The position numbers and the translations under genes were made by a program. From Bog-756 sp963699055 (GTDB taxonomy: Bacteria; Actinomycetota; Acidimicrobiia; Acidimicrobiales; RAAP-2): a stretch of DNA of 64,000 nucleotides. Shown one piece after another: positions 53,257 through 62,325 of this stretch (the first letter of the stretch is position 1; each line of letters starts with the position of its first letter). The notes under the pieces were generated by a model. That model ran no database searches. It was not told the origin of the DNA and was given only the letters and a program-made list of their open reading frames with translations. The stretch spans positions 1,054,001 through 1,118,000 of the forward strand of contig CAVOTA010000002.1 of NCBI GenBank assembly GCA_963699055.1, in the 5' to 3' direction.

Positions 53257-53958
53257 GTGGAGCCCACCCGAAGCCAACGCATCCTGGTCGTCGACGACGA
53301 ACCGTCCATCGTCGACGCCGTCGCCACCTCCCTCCGCTACGAGGGTTTCGAGGTCGCCGAGGCGGTCAACGGCCGTCTGGCCCTGGCGGCCGCCCAGGAC
53401 AGCCCGCCCGACCTCATCGTGCTGGACGTCATGCTGCCCGACCTGGACGGGATCGAGGTGACCCGGCGGCTCCGGGCCGACGGCCTCCGGGTGCCGGTCC
53501 TGTTCCTGACCGCCCGGGACGCCGTCGAGGACAAGGTGGCGGGCCTCACCGTCGGCGGCGACGACTACGTCACCAAGCCGTTCGCGCTCGCCGAGGTGGT
53601 CGCCCGCGTCCACGCCATCCTCCGCCGGGTCGGTGCCGAGCCCCAGGACGGCGGGGTCCTGCGCTTCGCCGACATCGAGATGGACGAGAACGCCCACGAG
53701 GTCACCCGGGCCGGACAGGTCATCCCGCTGACGGCCACCGAATTCAACCTCCTCCGCTTCTTCATGCTGAATCCGCGCCACGTCCTGTCGAAGTCGCAGA
53801 TCCTCGACCACGTGTGGCACTACGACTTCGGCGGCGACGGCAACGTGGTCGAGACGTACGTGAGCTACCTGCGCAAGAAGCTGGAGGTGGCGGGTCCGCC
53901 CGTCATCCACACCGTGCGGCTGGTCGGGTACGCACTCCGCGAACCGACGGCCGGCTGA
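53257..53958 (+). CDS. OmpR-family response regulator
   Basis: A 233-residue two-domain regulator. The receiver domain has the acidic pair VVDDEPS, phospho-acceptor Asp57 (DLIVLDVMLPDLDG), Thr in LFLTARD, and Lys in YVTKPFALAEVV. The C-terminal winged helix reads PLTATEFNLLRFFMLNPRHV, LSKSQILDHVWHYDFGGDGN and VVETYVSYLRKKLE, as in TcrA/PrrA/MtrA-like regulators. GAGGAG precedes GTG 53257. The kinase gene follows after 2 nt. The repeats upstream indicate self-control and a regulon that may include the glycosyltransferases and redox operon. Confidence 0.95.
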   Translation: MEPTRSQRILVVDDEPSIVDAVATSLRYEGFEVAEAVNGRLALAAAQDSPPDLIVLDVMLPDLDGIEVTRRLRADGLRVPVLFLTARDAVEDKVAGLTVGGDDYVTKPFALAEVVARVHAILRRVGAEPQDGGVLRFADIEMDENAHEVTRAGQVIPLTATEFNLLRFFMLNPRHVLSKSQILDHVWHYDFGGDGNVVETYVSYLRKKLEVAGPPVIHTVRLVGYALREPTAG

Positions 53959-53960
53959 GC

Positions 53961-55502
53961 GTGTCGCTCCGCGCCCGCCTGCTCATCGCCGTAGGCGTCA
54001 TCGCCTTCGTGGCCCTGGCCATCGCCGAGATCGCCACCTACTCCGCCCTCCAGTCGTTCCTGTACCAGCGCGTCGACCAGGAGCTCTCCAGCCTGCACGG
54101 GCGCTACGAGCAGGCCATCGACCAGGGATTCCCCGTCAACTGCACCGGCGGGCCCGACGGCGGCCCACCCGGCCCCGGGGCCGACGCCGGGTCCGGCTCC
54201 GAGACCGGGCCGTCCAACGCCCAGCAGACCGTGGCGGTCCAGGTCCGCACCAAGGCGGGCACCCTGGTAGGTGGGACGGGCTGTCCCACCTACGTCGACG
54301 GCACGGCCTACACCCCGTCCATCACCGGGACGATCAGCGGGTTCACCAGTGCGCCCGACGGCACCCAGGTCGCCTACTTCACCGCCCCCTCCGCCACCGC
54401 CGGCGGGCCGGCCCTGCGGGTACGGGCCTCCACACTCACCAACGGCGACCTGCTGATCCTGGCGCTGCCCCTCGGCGACACCCAGAGCACGCTCCACCAG
54501 CTGCTGATCATCGAGCTCATCGTCTCGGCCGGCGCCATCCTCGTCGCCCTGGGCGCCGGGTTCTGGCTGGTGCGCCTCGGGCTGAAGCCGCTCCGCGACA
54601 TGGAGGCGACCGCCGAGTCGATCGCCGCCGGGAACCTGACCGAGCGGGTCCCGGGTGAGAACGACACGACCGAGGTCGGCCGGCTCGCCGCCACCTTGAA
54701 CGTCATGCTGAACCGGATCGAGACGGCCTTCAGCGCACGGGTGGCGTCCGAACAGCGGCTGCGCGAGTCCGACGCCCGGCTGCGCCGGTTCGTGGCCGAC
54801 GCCTCCCACGAGCTCCGTACGCCCATCGCCGCCGTGTCGGCCTACGCCGAGCTCTTCGGCCGCGGTGCCTCCGAACAGAAGGAGGATCTCGAACGCCTGA
54901 TGCGGGGCATCGTGTCCGAGACCGGTCGGATGGAACGGTTGGTGTCGGACCTGCTCCTCCTGGCCCGGCTGGACGACGGCCGGCCGCTGGAGCTGCAGCC
55001 GGTCGACCTGGTCGAGCTGTGCGCCGATGCCGTCCACACGGCGCAGACGGTCGGGCCCGCATGGCCGGTGCACTTCCATGCCACCCGCCCGATCGAGGTG
55101 GTGGGCGACGCCACCGGGATCCGCCAGGTGGTCGACAACCTGCTCGGCAACGTGCGCGCCCACACGCCGGAGGGGACCACCGCCGAGGTCTCGGTCGACA
55201 GCGACGACACCTCGGCCGTCATCGAGGTCGCCGACACGGGCCAGGGGATGTCACCCGATCAGGTCGACCACGTCTTCGAACGGTTCTACCGCTCCGACCC
55301 GAGCCGGTCGCGCCTGCACGGCGGGGCGGGGCTCGGGCTGTCCATCGTCTCGGCGATCGTGGCCGCCCACGGCGGCACGGTCACCGCCCGCAGCACCGAG
55401 GGCGAGGGGACGACCTTCACCGTGCTCCTACCGATGGCGCCGGCCCCGGGTCTGCCTGCCGCCGGGGAGCCACCCGCCGTCGGGGTCGGCGACCCGTCGT
55501 AG
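53961..55502 (+). CDS. sensor histidine kinase
   Basis: A 513-residue membrane sensor. TM1 is about 8-28, followed by an extracellular region of about 140 residues with a Gly/Pro-rich loop and one Cys pair (VNCTGG, GGTGCPTYVDG). TM2 is about 180-202, then HAMP (LKPLRDMEATAESIAAGNLT), and HisKA with phospho-acceptor His283 in VADASHELRTPIAAVSAYAE. HATPase has VVDNLLGNVRAHTPEG, DTGQGMSPDQ and GGAGLGLSIVSAI. GTG start. It pairs with the regulator at 53257. The signal is unknown. Confidence 0.94.
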   Translation: MSLRARLLIAVGVIAFVALAIAEIATYSALQSFLYQRVDQELSSLHGRYEQAIDQGFPVNCTGGPDGGPPGPGADAGSGSETGPSNAQQTVAVQVRTKAGTLVGGTGCPTYVDGTAYTPSITGTISGFTSAPDGTQVAYFTAPSATAGGPALRVRASTLTNGDLLILALPLGDTQSTLHQLLIIELIVSAGAILVALGAGFWLVRLGLKPLRDMEATAESIAAGNLTERVPGENDTTEVGRLAATLNVMLNRIETAFSARVASEQRLRESDARLRRFVADASHELRTPIAAVSAYAELFGRGASEQKEDLERLMRGIVSETGRMERLVSDLLLLARLDDGRPLELQPVDLVELCADAVHTAQTVGPAWPVHFHATRPIEVVGDATGIRQVVDNLLGNVRAHTPEGTTAEVSVDSDDTSAVIEVADTGQGMSPDQVDHVFERFYRSDPSRSRLHGGAGLGLSIVSAIVAAHGGTVTARSTEGEGTTFTVLLPMAPAPGLPAAGEPPAVGVGDPS

Positions 55503-55593
55503 CCTCCCGCCGGAGCCGGCGCACCGGTCCCGCCTGCGAGCCCGGGGGACGGTGCGCGCCCGGTCGGCCCTGGTCACGTCGGGTTCGCACGAT

Positions 55594-55610
55594 TCACAGG
55601 CGGGGCACAG
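55594..55610 (+). promoter_or_regulatory. TCACAG/GCACAG direct repeat before the glycosyltransferase genes
   Basis: TCACAGG at 55594 and GCACAGG at 55605, again an 11-bp period, 45-61 nt before ATG 55655. They match the repeats upstream of the response regulator, so these transferases are probably targets of the adjacent two-component system. Confidence 0.5.
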
Positions 55611-55654
55611 GTCGTTCCCACCGTGGACGGAGCCTGCCCCTCCACAGTGGCGAC

Positions 55655-56998
55655 ATGAACCTCACGCCTCTGCCCCGCCCGCAGGACGAGGACCGCACCA
55701 GCGCCCCCGACCTCGAGATCGTCATCCCGGTCTACAACGAGGCCCGGCAGCTGGCGGCCAGCGTGACCGCCCTGCGGGGCTTCCTCGACTCGTCGTTCCC
55801 CCTGGCCACGGTGGTGACCATCGCCGACAACGCCAGCACCGACGACACCTGGGCCATCGCCACCGGGCTGGCCACCAGCCTGCCCGGCGTGCAGGCGCTC
55901 CACCTGGACCGCAAGGGCCGGGGCCGGGCCCTCCGGGCCGCCTGGACGGCCAGTCGGGCACCGGTCGTGGGCTACATGGACGTGGACCTGGCGACGGGGC
56001 TCGACGCCCTCCTGCCCCTCGTCGCCCCCCTGCTGTCCGGACACAGCGACGTCGCCATCGGCACCCGGCTGGCGCCCGGTGCCCATGTCGTGCGCGGGGC
56101 CCGCCGCGAGGTGATCTCCCGCTCGTACAACCTGCTGGTACGGGCCTCCCTCGGCAACGCGTGCACCGACGCCCAGTGCGGATTCAAGGCGCTCCGCCGC
56201 GACGCCGCCGCCGTCGTCCTGCCGCTGGTCGAGGACGAGGCCTGGTTCTTCGACACGGAGCTGCTGGTCACCGCCCGGCGGCTCGGACTCCGGATCCACG
56301 AGGTCCCGGTCGACTGGGTGGACGACCTCGACTCGCGGGTGGCCGTGGCCAACACCGCCTGGCTCGACCTGTGCGGCATCGCCCGGATGGCGACGCCGCG
56401 GTCCAGGCGACGGGCCGCCGGTCGGCGCGCCACGGTGGCGCACCACGCGCCCGCGGCGCACCCCGCGGCGGCGGCACCCCACCCGTCGGCCGGGGCGCCG
56501 GACACCGGGGCGGACGGGGCGGACGGCGAGGTCTTCGCCGACGAGCTCCTCCGGTTCGCCGGCGTGGGTGCGGTCAGCACCCTCGCCTATCTGCTCCTGT
56601 TCGCCCTCCTCCAGCCCTGGCTCGGCGGGTACGCCGCCAACGCCCTGGCCATCGTGGCCTGCAGCCTGGGGAACACCGCGGCCCACCGGGGTATGGCCGG
56701 AACCGCCCGCCACGGCCTCGACCGGTCCCGCCGGGTGCTGACCGCCTCGGCGCTGCTCGGCGTCAGCCTGGCCTTCACCACCGGGGCGTTGGCCGTGGTG
56801 CGCGCCGTGGGCCTCGACGGCCTCGCCCCCGAGGTGGTGGCCGTCACCGTCGCCAACCTGGCCGCCGCCGCCTTCCGGTTCTCGATCCTCCGGTCCTGGG
56901 TGTTCCGCCCGACGTTCGGCACCCACCTGGAGCACGCGGTCGCCGCTCCGGTCCCCCCGGCAGCCGTCCCGACGTCCCCCCAGAGGATCTCCCGATGA
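55655..56998 (+). CDS. GT2 glycosyltransferase fused to a GtrA-like membrane domain
   Basis: A 447-residue protein. Residues about 20-245 form a DPM1/GtrB-type GT2 domain: LEIVIPVYNEARQLAAS, ADNASTDDTW, GYMDVDLATGLDAL (the DXD-like site), TDAQCGFKALRR and EVPVDWVDD. After an Ala/His/Pro-rich linker, residues about 290-425 form a GtrA-like four-helix membrane domain (LLRFAGVGAVSTLAYLLLFA through NLAAAAFRFSILRSWVF). It probably makes polyprenyl-phosphate-linked sugar and flips it for the GT39 enzyme encoded next (ATGA overlap). Confidence 0.9.
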   Translation: MNLTPLPRPQDEDRTSAPDLEIVIPVYNEARQLAASVTALRGFLDSSFPLATVVTIADNASTDDTWAIATGLATSLPGVQALHLDRKGRGRALRAAWTASRAPVVGYMDVDLATGLDALLPLVAPLLSGHSDVAIGTRLAPGAHVVRGARREVISRSYNLLVRASLGNACTDAQCGFKALRRDAAAVVLPLVEDEAWFFDTELLVTARRLGLRIHEVPVDWVDDLDSRVAVANTAWLDLCGIARMATPRSRRRAAGRRATVAHHAPAAHPAAAAPHPSAGAPDTGADGADGEVFADELLRFAGVGAVSTLAYLLLFALLQPWLGGYAANALAIVACSLGNTAAHRGMAGTARHGLDRSRRVLTASALLGVSLAFTTGALAVVRAVGLDGLAPEVVAVTVANLAAAAFRFSILRSWVFRPTFGTHLEHAVAAPVPPAAVPTSPQRISR

Positions 56999-59238
56999 CC
57001 GACGCCACACCCGGAACGCACCCCGGGCCGTCCGTGCCCACCGGACCGTACACTCCGCCCGGACCGGGGGCCGTCGGCGTCGTCGACCCGCCGACCCGGA
57101 CCGTCGGCGACGGTGCGGAGGCCGTGGACGCCGCGGCTCCCGCCCACGGTGAGCACGGGGCCGGTGAGGTGCCGCAGCCGCCGACCGGCGTCGGCCGGCG
57201 TCTCGTCCGCGGACGCCCCGAGGACCCGGCCTGGGTCCGTCCCGCCCTGTTCGCCCTGCTGGTCGGCACCGGCCTGCTCTACCTGTGGGGTCTGGGCAGT
57301 TCCGGCTGGGCCAACAGCTTCTACTCCGCCGCCGTGCAGGCCGGTACCAAGAGCTGGAAGGCGTTCTTCTTCGGCTCGTTCGACAGCTCCAACTTCATCA
57401 CCGTCGACAAGCCGCCCGCCGCCCTGTGGGTGATGGAGCTGTCGGCCCGGGTGTTCGGGGTGAACTCGTGGAGCATCCTCGTGCCCCAGGCTCTCGAGGG
57501 TGTGGCCACCGTGGGCGTCGTCTACCTGTGCGTCCGCCGGTGGTTCGCCCCCGGCGCGGCGCTGCTGGCCGGTGCCGTGGTGGCGCTGACGCCGGTGGCG
57601 ACGCTGATGTTCCGGTTCAACAACCCGGACGCGCTGTTGACCCTGCTCCTCAGCCTGGCCGCCTACGCCACCATCCGGGCGGTCGAGGGAGGCCGTACCC
57701 GGTGGATGGTGCTCGCCGGCGCACTGGTCGGGTTCGGGTTCATCACCAAGATGCTGCAGGCCGTCATCCTGCTGCCGGTCCTCGCCCTGGTCTACCTGGT
57801 GGCCGGCCCGCCGAAGCTCGGCCGACGGGTGCTCCAGCTCGTCTACTCGGGTGTCGCGCTGGTCGTCGCCGGCGGTTGGTGGGTGGCCGTGGTCCAGCTG
57901 ACGCCGGCCGCCGACCGGCCCTACGTGGGCGGGTCGACGGACAACAGCCTGCTCAACCTCATCTTCGGCTACAACGGGATCGGCCGCCTGAGCGGCAACG
58001 AGACGGGCAGTGTCGTGCCGGGCCGGACCGGCACCGGCTCCCCGTGGGGGCCCACCGGCTGGGACCGGTTGTTCCTCAAGTCGTTCGGCGGGCAGATCTC
58101 CTGGCTCATCCCCGGGGCCCTGGTCGGCCTGGCCGCCGTGCTGTGGCTGACCCGGCGTGCCCCACGTACCGACCGGACCCGGGCCGCCTTCGTGCTGTTC
58201 GGCGGGTGGCTGGTCCTCACCGGACTCGTCCTCAGCTACGCGCAGGGGATCATCCACCCGTACTACACGGTGGTCCTGGCGCCGGCCGTCGGTGCGCTGG
58301 TCGGGATGGGCGCCTGGGTGCTGTGGAGCCGTCGGGCCGAACTGTTCGCCCGACTGGCGCTGGCCGTGGCCGTCGTCGCCACGGTCGTGTGGTCGTTCGT
58401 CCTGCTCGGGTGGAGCCCGGGGTGGTACCCCGCACTCCGCTGGGTGGTCCTGATCGGCGGCCTGGTCGCCGCCGTGGCCCTGGCCGCCCTCCCCCGCTCG
58501 CGGGGCGTGCTCGCCGCCGGCATCGCCGGGTTGGGGATCGCCGCCGTGCTGGCCGGACCGGCCGCCTACTCGCTCGACACGGCATCGGTGCCCCACTCGG
58601 GCGCGATCCCGTCGGCCGGCCCGACCGTGGCGGCCGGCTTCGGCCCCGGGGGCGGGTTCCCCGGTGGTGGCCGGTTCGGCGGCGCCGGCCGCTTCGGCGG
58701 CGGAGGGGGCGGGTTCACGCCACCGGCCGGTGGGTTCCCCGGCGGCGGTACGCCGGGTGGCTTCCCCGGTGGCGCCCCGACCGGCGGGTTCGGCGGGGGT
58801 GCCCTCCCCGGGGCCGGTGGGTTCGGCGGGGGTGCCCGTCCCGGCGGCTTCGGCGGCGGTGCCGGCGGCGGGCTGCTCAACGCCTCGACACCCGGAAAGC
58901 AGCTCATCACCCTCCTCCAGGCCGACGCGGCGCGCTACTCCTGGGTGGCGGCCACCACCGGCTCGGACTCGGCGTCGGGCTACCAGCTCGGCTCCGGCGA
59001 CCCGGTCATGGCCATCGGCGGGTTCAACGGGACCGACCCGACCCCGACCCTCGCCCAGTTCCAGCGCTACGTGGCCGAGGGCCGGATCCACTACTACCTC
59101 GGTGGCGGCGGTGGCTTCGGTGGCGGCGGTTCGACGTCATCGGACGCTTCGGCCATCGCCACCTGGGTGGCGGCCCATTACACGGCCCGGACGGTCGACG
59201 GCGTGACCGTCTACGACCTGACCGCGGCGACGACGTGA
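56995..59238 (+). CDS. GT39/ArnT-like polyprenyl-phosphate-sugar transferase with Gly-rich extracellular domain
   Basis: A 747-residue integral membrane transferase resembling the YkcB/ArnT/PMT group. A Pro/Gly-rich cytoplasmic N-terminus of about 75 residues precedes the membrane domain, whose first exoloop carries SFDSSNFITVDKPPAALWVM with the acidic catalytic residue. Other features are FRFNNPDALLTLLLSLAAY and QGIIHPYYTVVLAPAVGALV. The extracellular end has about 80 residues of Phe-Gly-Gly repeats and then a globular part (KQLITLLQADAARYSWVAAT, VMAIGGFNGTDPTPTLAQF, GRIHYYLGGGGG). It transfers a lipid-linked sugar to a wall polymer or protein. Confidence 0.88.
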   Translation: MTDATPGTHPGPSVPTGPYTPPGPGAVGVVDPPTRTVGDGAEAVDAAAPAHGEHGAGEVPQPPTGVGRRLVRGRPEDPAWVRPALFALLVGTGLLYLWGLGSSGWANSFYSAAVQAGTKSWKAFFFGSFDSSNFITVDKPPAALWVMELSARVFGVNSWSILVPQALEGVATVGVVYLCVRRWFAPGAALLAGAVVALTPVATLMFRFNNPDALLTLLLSLAAYATIRAVEGGRTRWMVLAGALVGFGFITKMLQAVILLPVLALVYLVAGPPKLGRRVLQLVYSGVALVVAGGWWVAVVQLTPAADRPYVGGSTDNSLLNLIFGYNGIGRLSGNETGSVVPGRTGTGSPWGPTGWDRLFLKSFGGQISWLIPGALVGLAAVLWLTRRAPRTDRTRAAFVLFGGWLVLTGLVLSYAQGIIHPYYTVVLAPAVGALVGMGAWVLWSRRAELFARLALAVAVVATVVWSFVLLGWSPGWYPALRWVVLIGGLVAAVALAALPRSRGVLAAGIAGLGIAAVLAGPAAYSLDTASVPHSGAIPSAGPTVAAGFGPGGGFPGGGRFGGAGRFGGGGGGFTPPAGGFPGGGTPGGFPGGAPTGGFGGGALPGAGGFGGGARPGGFGGGAGGGLLNASTPGKQLITLLQADAARYSWVAATTGSDSASGYQLGSGDPVMAIGGFNGTDPTPTLAQFQRYVAEGRIHYYLGGGGGFGGGGSTSSDASAIATWVAAHYTARTVDGVTVYDLTAATT

Positions 59239-59250
59239 GCGGGTGGGCGG

Positions 59251-59304
59251 CCACCGGGGCCGGGACCCGGTGGACCCTCCGGCCACGACCCGACCGGCGG
59301 GTCG
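59251..59304. terminator. two hairpins between convergent genes
   Basis: CCACCGGG/CCCGGTGG (59251-59273) and CGACCCG/CGGGTCG (59286-59304) lie back to back in the 69-nt gap between the GT39 gene and the convergent acetyltransferase. They probably end transcription on both strands. Confidence 0.55.
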
Positions 59305-59307
59305 CGC

Positions 59308-59937
59308 TCAGCGAGCGGGGCGGGTCATGGTGAACAGCGGGGGGCCGTTCCTCGCCGGGGTGAGCCGTTCCGTCTCCTCGAACCCGAAGCGGCGGTAGTA
59401 GGCGAGGTTGTCCTCCTTCTGGGTCTCGAGGTAGCAGGACAGACCGTCCTCGTCGTTGCGGGCCAGCGACGGCTCGAGCAGCGCGGTGCCGACGCCGCGG
59501 CGCCACATCATCGGATCGGTGGCGAGCAGGCACAGGTACCAGTGCGCCTCCCGGGGTCGGACCTTCTCGATCGCCATCGTGTAGCGCAGCCCGGTGACCA
59601 GTGACGCCGGTCGGGGGATGAGGGCGCGCAGCGATCCGCCCATCTCGCGGACCTGGCGGCCCACCGGCAGCGGGTGGGATCCCGGACGCTGCCAGACGCA
59701 GACGCCGACGAGCAGGCCCGCGTCGTTCCGGGCGCCGGTGGCCACCCCGCTCCCACCGAGGGCGATCAGGTGGCTGCGCAGGTACAGGCCGAGTCCCCGC
59801 ACCCGCAGCCGGGGCTCGTCGGACAGGTGGATGAAGAAGGGGTCGTCGAAGAAGCTGCGGGCGCCCAGCACGCTGACCTCGTCGAGCGTGCGGCGGTCCA
59901 GGGTGAGCGGTGCGCAGGTGAACGACGTCGGTCCCAT
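59308..59937 (-). CDS. GNAT-family N-acetyltransferase
   Basis: A 209-residue GNAT protein. It starts MGPTSFTCAPLTLDRRTLDE; GARSFFDDPFFIHLSDEPRL is a segment seen in this actinobacterial subgroup. HWYLCLLATDPMMWRRGVGT is strand 4 with the acetyl-CoA pyrophosphate loop RRGVGTALLEP. CYLETQKEDNLAYYRRFGFE is the C-terminal signature. An acetyl-CoA-dependent transferase of unknown substrate. It is divergent from the acyl-CoA dehydrogenase. Confidence 0.87.
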   Translation of the reverse strand: MGPTSFTCAPLTLDRRTLDEVSVLGARSFFDDPFFIHLSDEPRLRVRGLGLYLRSHLIALGGSGVATGARNDAGLLVGVCVWQRPGSHPLPVGRQVREMGGSLRALIPRPASLVTGLRYTMAIEKVRPREAHWYLCLLATDPMMWRRGVGTALLEPSLARNDEDGLSCYLETQKEDNLAYYRRFGFEETERLTPARNGPPLFTMTRPAR

Positions 59938-60084
59938 GGCGCGCACAGTAGCGCCCGACGCCGACCTGGTTCCTCCGAACCGGTTCCACCGCTCGTCGGT
60001 CCGGGCGCGGGCCGGACCGGTCCGGCCCTTCCGGCCTGGGCCATGATGGCGGGCGACACCCCGACCCGCGACCAAGGAGCTCCC

Positions 60085-61353
60085 GTGGAGATCAACGTGA
60101 CGCCGATTCCCGGCCTCGACCCCGCCGTCAACGACATCCGTCGGCGCACGGCCGACTTCATCAACGCCGAGATCCTCCCGGTCGAGGACACCCTGTGGCG
60201 CTCCCGCCGGTCCGGCGAACTCGAGGAGGAGGAACGCGAACGCGCCCGCCACCAGAGCATCGAGCTCCGTGAGGAGATCAAGGCCAAGGTCAACGAGGCC
60301 GGCCTGTGGGCCCCCCACCTGCCCACGGAGTACGGGGGCATGGGCCTGGACTTCCTCGAGCTCGCCTACATGTACGAGATCCTCTCCTACGCCGTGGGTG
60401 CCGCCGCCCTGTTCGGCATCGCCGCCCCCAACTCGGGCAACGCCAGCGTCCTGGTCAAGTACGGCACCGAGGAGCAGAAGCGCAAGTGGCTGCTGCCCCT
60501 CATCGAGGGCGAGATGCAGTCGGGCTTCTCCATGACCGAGCGGGACCACGCCGGCTCGGACCCGCGCTCGATCACCACCGAGGCCGTGCGCGACGGTGAC
60601 GACTGGGTCATCAACGGCCACAAGTGGTTCACGTCGAACGGGATCGACGCCGACTTCTTCATCGTGATGTGCCGGGCCAACGATCCGTCCGGCGAGCTCG
60701 GCGCCCCCGGAAAGATGACCCAGATCATCGTGCCCACGGCCACCAAGGGCGTGAACATCGTCCGTGGCATCGGCATCTTCGGCCACTCGACCTCGGACCA
60801 CTGCGAGATCCGGTACGAGGACGTCCGGGTCCCGATCGAGAACACCCTGGGCCTCGTCGGTCAGGGCCACCAGGCGGCCCAGGACCGGCTCGGCGCCGGT
60901 CGGGTGTACCACTGCATGAACTCGGTGGGCCAGATGTGGCGTGCCTTCGACCTCATGGTGGAGCGGACGCTCACCCGCGAGGTCCACGGCGGCCTGCTGA
61001 AGGACAAGCAGTTCATCCAGGGGTTCATCGCCGAGTCCTACATGGACGTGCAGTCCGCCCGGCTGATGACCATCGACGCCGCCGAGAAGGTGGCCCAGGG
61101 CGCCCCGGACGTGCGCACGGCGATCTCCGCCATCAAGGTGTTCGTGCCGGCCGCCTACCACCGCGTCGTCGACCGGGCCATCCAGGTGTGGGGCGGTGCC
61201 GGCGTCAGCAACGACCTGCCCCTGGCGGGCATGTACCTGACGGCGCGGGTGCTCCGGCTGGCCGACGGCCCCGACGAGGTCCACAAGATCCTCATCGCCA
61301 AGAACATCCTCCACCACTACGAGCAGGGCGAGGGCTGGAACTTCGGCATCTGA
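60085..61353 (+). CDS. acyl-CoA dehydrogenase family protein
   Basis: A 422-residue FAD enzyme of the acyl-CoA dehydrogenase fold, closest in appearance to the ACAD10/11 group. Features are HLPTEYGGMGLDFLELAYMY, the FAD/substrate strand SGFSMTERDHAGSDPRSI, DDWVINGHKWFTSNG, the middle-domain RYEDVRVPIENTLG, and the C-terminal IQVWGGAGVSNDLPLAGMYL with RLADGPDEVHKI. It introduces a double bond into an acyl-CoA and passes electrons to ETF. AAGGAG stands before GTG 60085. Chain-length preference is unknown. A perfect 12-bp hairpin follows the stop. Confidence 0.92.
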   Translation: MEINVTPIPGLDPAVNDIRRRTADFINAEILPVEDTLWRSRRSGELEEEERERARHQSIELREEIKAKVNEAGLWAPHLPTEYGGMGLDFLELAYMYEILSYAVGAAALFGIAAPNSGNASVLVKYGTEEQKRKWLLPLIEGEMQSGFSMTERDHAGSDPRSITTEAVRDGDDWVINGHKWFTSNGIDADFFIVMCRANDPSGELGAPGKMTQIIVPTATKGVNIVRGIGIFGHSTSDHCEIRYEDVRVPIENTLGLVGQGHQAAQDRLGAGRVYHCMNSVGQMWRAFDLMVERTLTREVHGGLLKDKQFIQGFIAESYMDVQSARLMTIDAAEKVAQGAPDVRTAISAIKVFVPAAYHRVVDRAIQVWGGAGVSNDLPLAGMYLTARVLRLADGPDEVHKILIAKNILHHYEQGEGWNFGI

Positions 61354-61377
61354 CCGTGCCCGGCCCCGGGCACGGTC
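61352..61377 (+). terminator. terminator hairpin after the acyl-CoA dehydrogenase
   Basis: GACCGTGCCCGG, loop CC, CCGGGCACGGTC: a perfect 12-bp stem that begins within the stop codon. No T-run follows. Confidence 0.65.
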
Positions 61378-61512
61378 CGGAGCGCCCCCGGCCCCGGGCG
61401 TGGGCGCCGCGGGCCCGGAGCGGCCCGGCGACCCCTGTGCCACCATGGGACCGAGGGGCGACCGTCGTCCCCGGGTGCCGGTGTGCCCCGGGGCTTCCGT
61501 GAGGAGGACGTC

Positions 61513-62283
61513 ATGCCACGAGTCGAGTCCTACGCCCCCGGCACCCCCGCCTGGGTGGATCTGGCCAGCGCCGACGTACCGGCGTCCGTCGCCTTCTACG
61601 GCGACCTGTTCGGCTGGGACGCCCCCGAGCTCGCGCCCGAGGCGGGCGGCTACCGGATCTTCGAGCTCGCCGGTGTGCCCGTGGCCGGCTGCGGACCGAT
61701 CATGATGCCGGGGATGCCGCCGGCATGGACCACCTTCGTGTCGGTCGACGACGCCGATGCCACGGCGGCCGAGGTGGCGGCGGCCGGCGGCACGGTGCTC
61801 GCCCCGCCGATGGACGTGCTCGACGTCGGGCGCATGGCCGTGTTCGCCGACACCACCGGGGCCGCCTGTGCGCTGTGGCAGCCGCGCGCCCACATCGGTG
61901 CCGGGCTGGTCAACGAGCCCGGGGCCCTGGTGTGGAACGAGCTGTCGACCCGCGACCAGCCGGCGGCCACCGCCTTCTACACCCGGGTGTTCGGATGGAC
62001 GGCGGAGTCGGCCGGGATGGCCCACGACTACACCGAGTGGCAGCTCGGCGGGGCGACGATCGGCGGGATGATGACGATGCCGGACGAGGTGCCGGCCGAG
62101 GTGCCGTCCTACTGGCTCGCCTACTTCGGCACTGCCGACTGCGACGCCACCGTGGCCCGTGCGACCGCCGCCGGTGCCACGGTCGTGGTGCCGCCGACCG
62201 ACATCCCGCCCGGGCGGTTCTCGGTCATGGCCGACCCCGGCGGGGCCACCTTCGCCGTCATCCGGCTGGCCCAGGCATCGTGA
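61513..62283 (+). CDS. two-domain VOC-family protein (CFP30B-like)
   Basis: A 256-residue protein of two VOC repeats. The first reads GTPAWVDLASADVPASVAFY, GDLFGWDAPELAPEAGGYRI and VFADTTGAACALWQPRAHIG. The second reads EPGALVWNELSTRDQPAATA, FYTRVFGWTAESAG and VMADPGGATFAVIRL. The architecture matches mycobacterial CFP30B/27-kDa antigen-like proteins. GAGGAGG precedes ATG 61513. A metal-dependent isomerase or detoxification role is possible; family function is not settled. Confidence 0.88.
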   Translation: MPRVESYAPGTPAWVDLASADVPASVAFYGDLFGWDAPELAPEAGGYRIFELAGVPVAGCGPIMMPGMPPAWTTFVSVDDADATAAEVAAAGGTVLAPPMDVLDVGRMAVFADTTGAACALWQPRAHIGAGLVNEPGALVWNELSTRDQPAATAFYTRVFGWTAESAGMAHDYTEWQLGGATIGGMMTMPDEVPAEVPSYWLAYFGTADCDATVARATAAGATVVVPPTDIPPGRFSVMADPGGATFAVIRLAQAS

Positions 62284-62325
62284 CCGCCCGGGCCGGCAAC
62301 GGTCGCCTCTACTACGCTTACCGTC

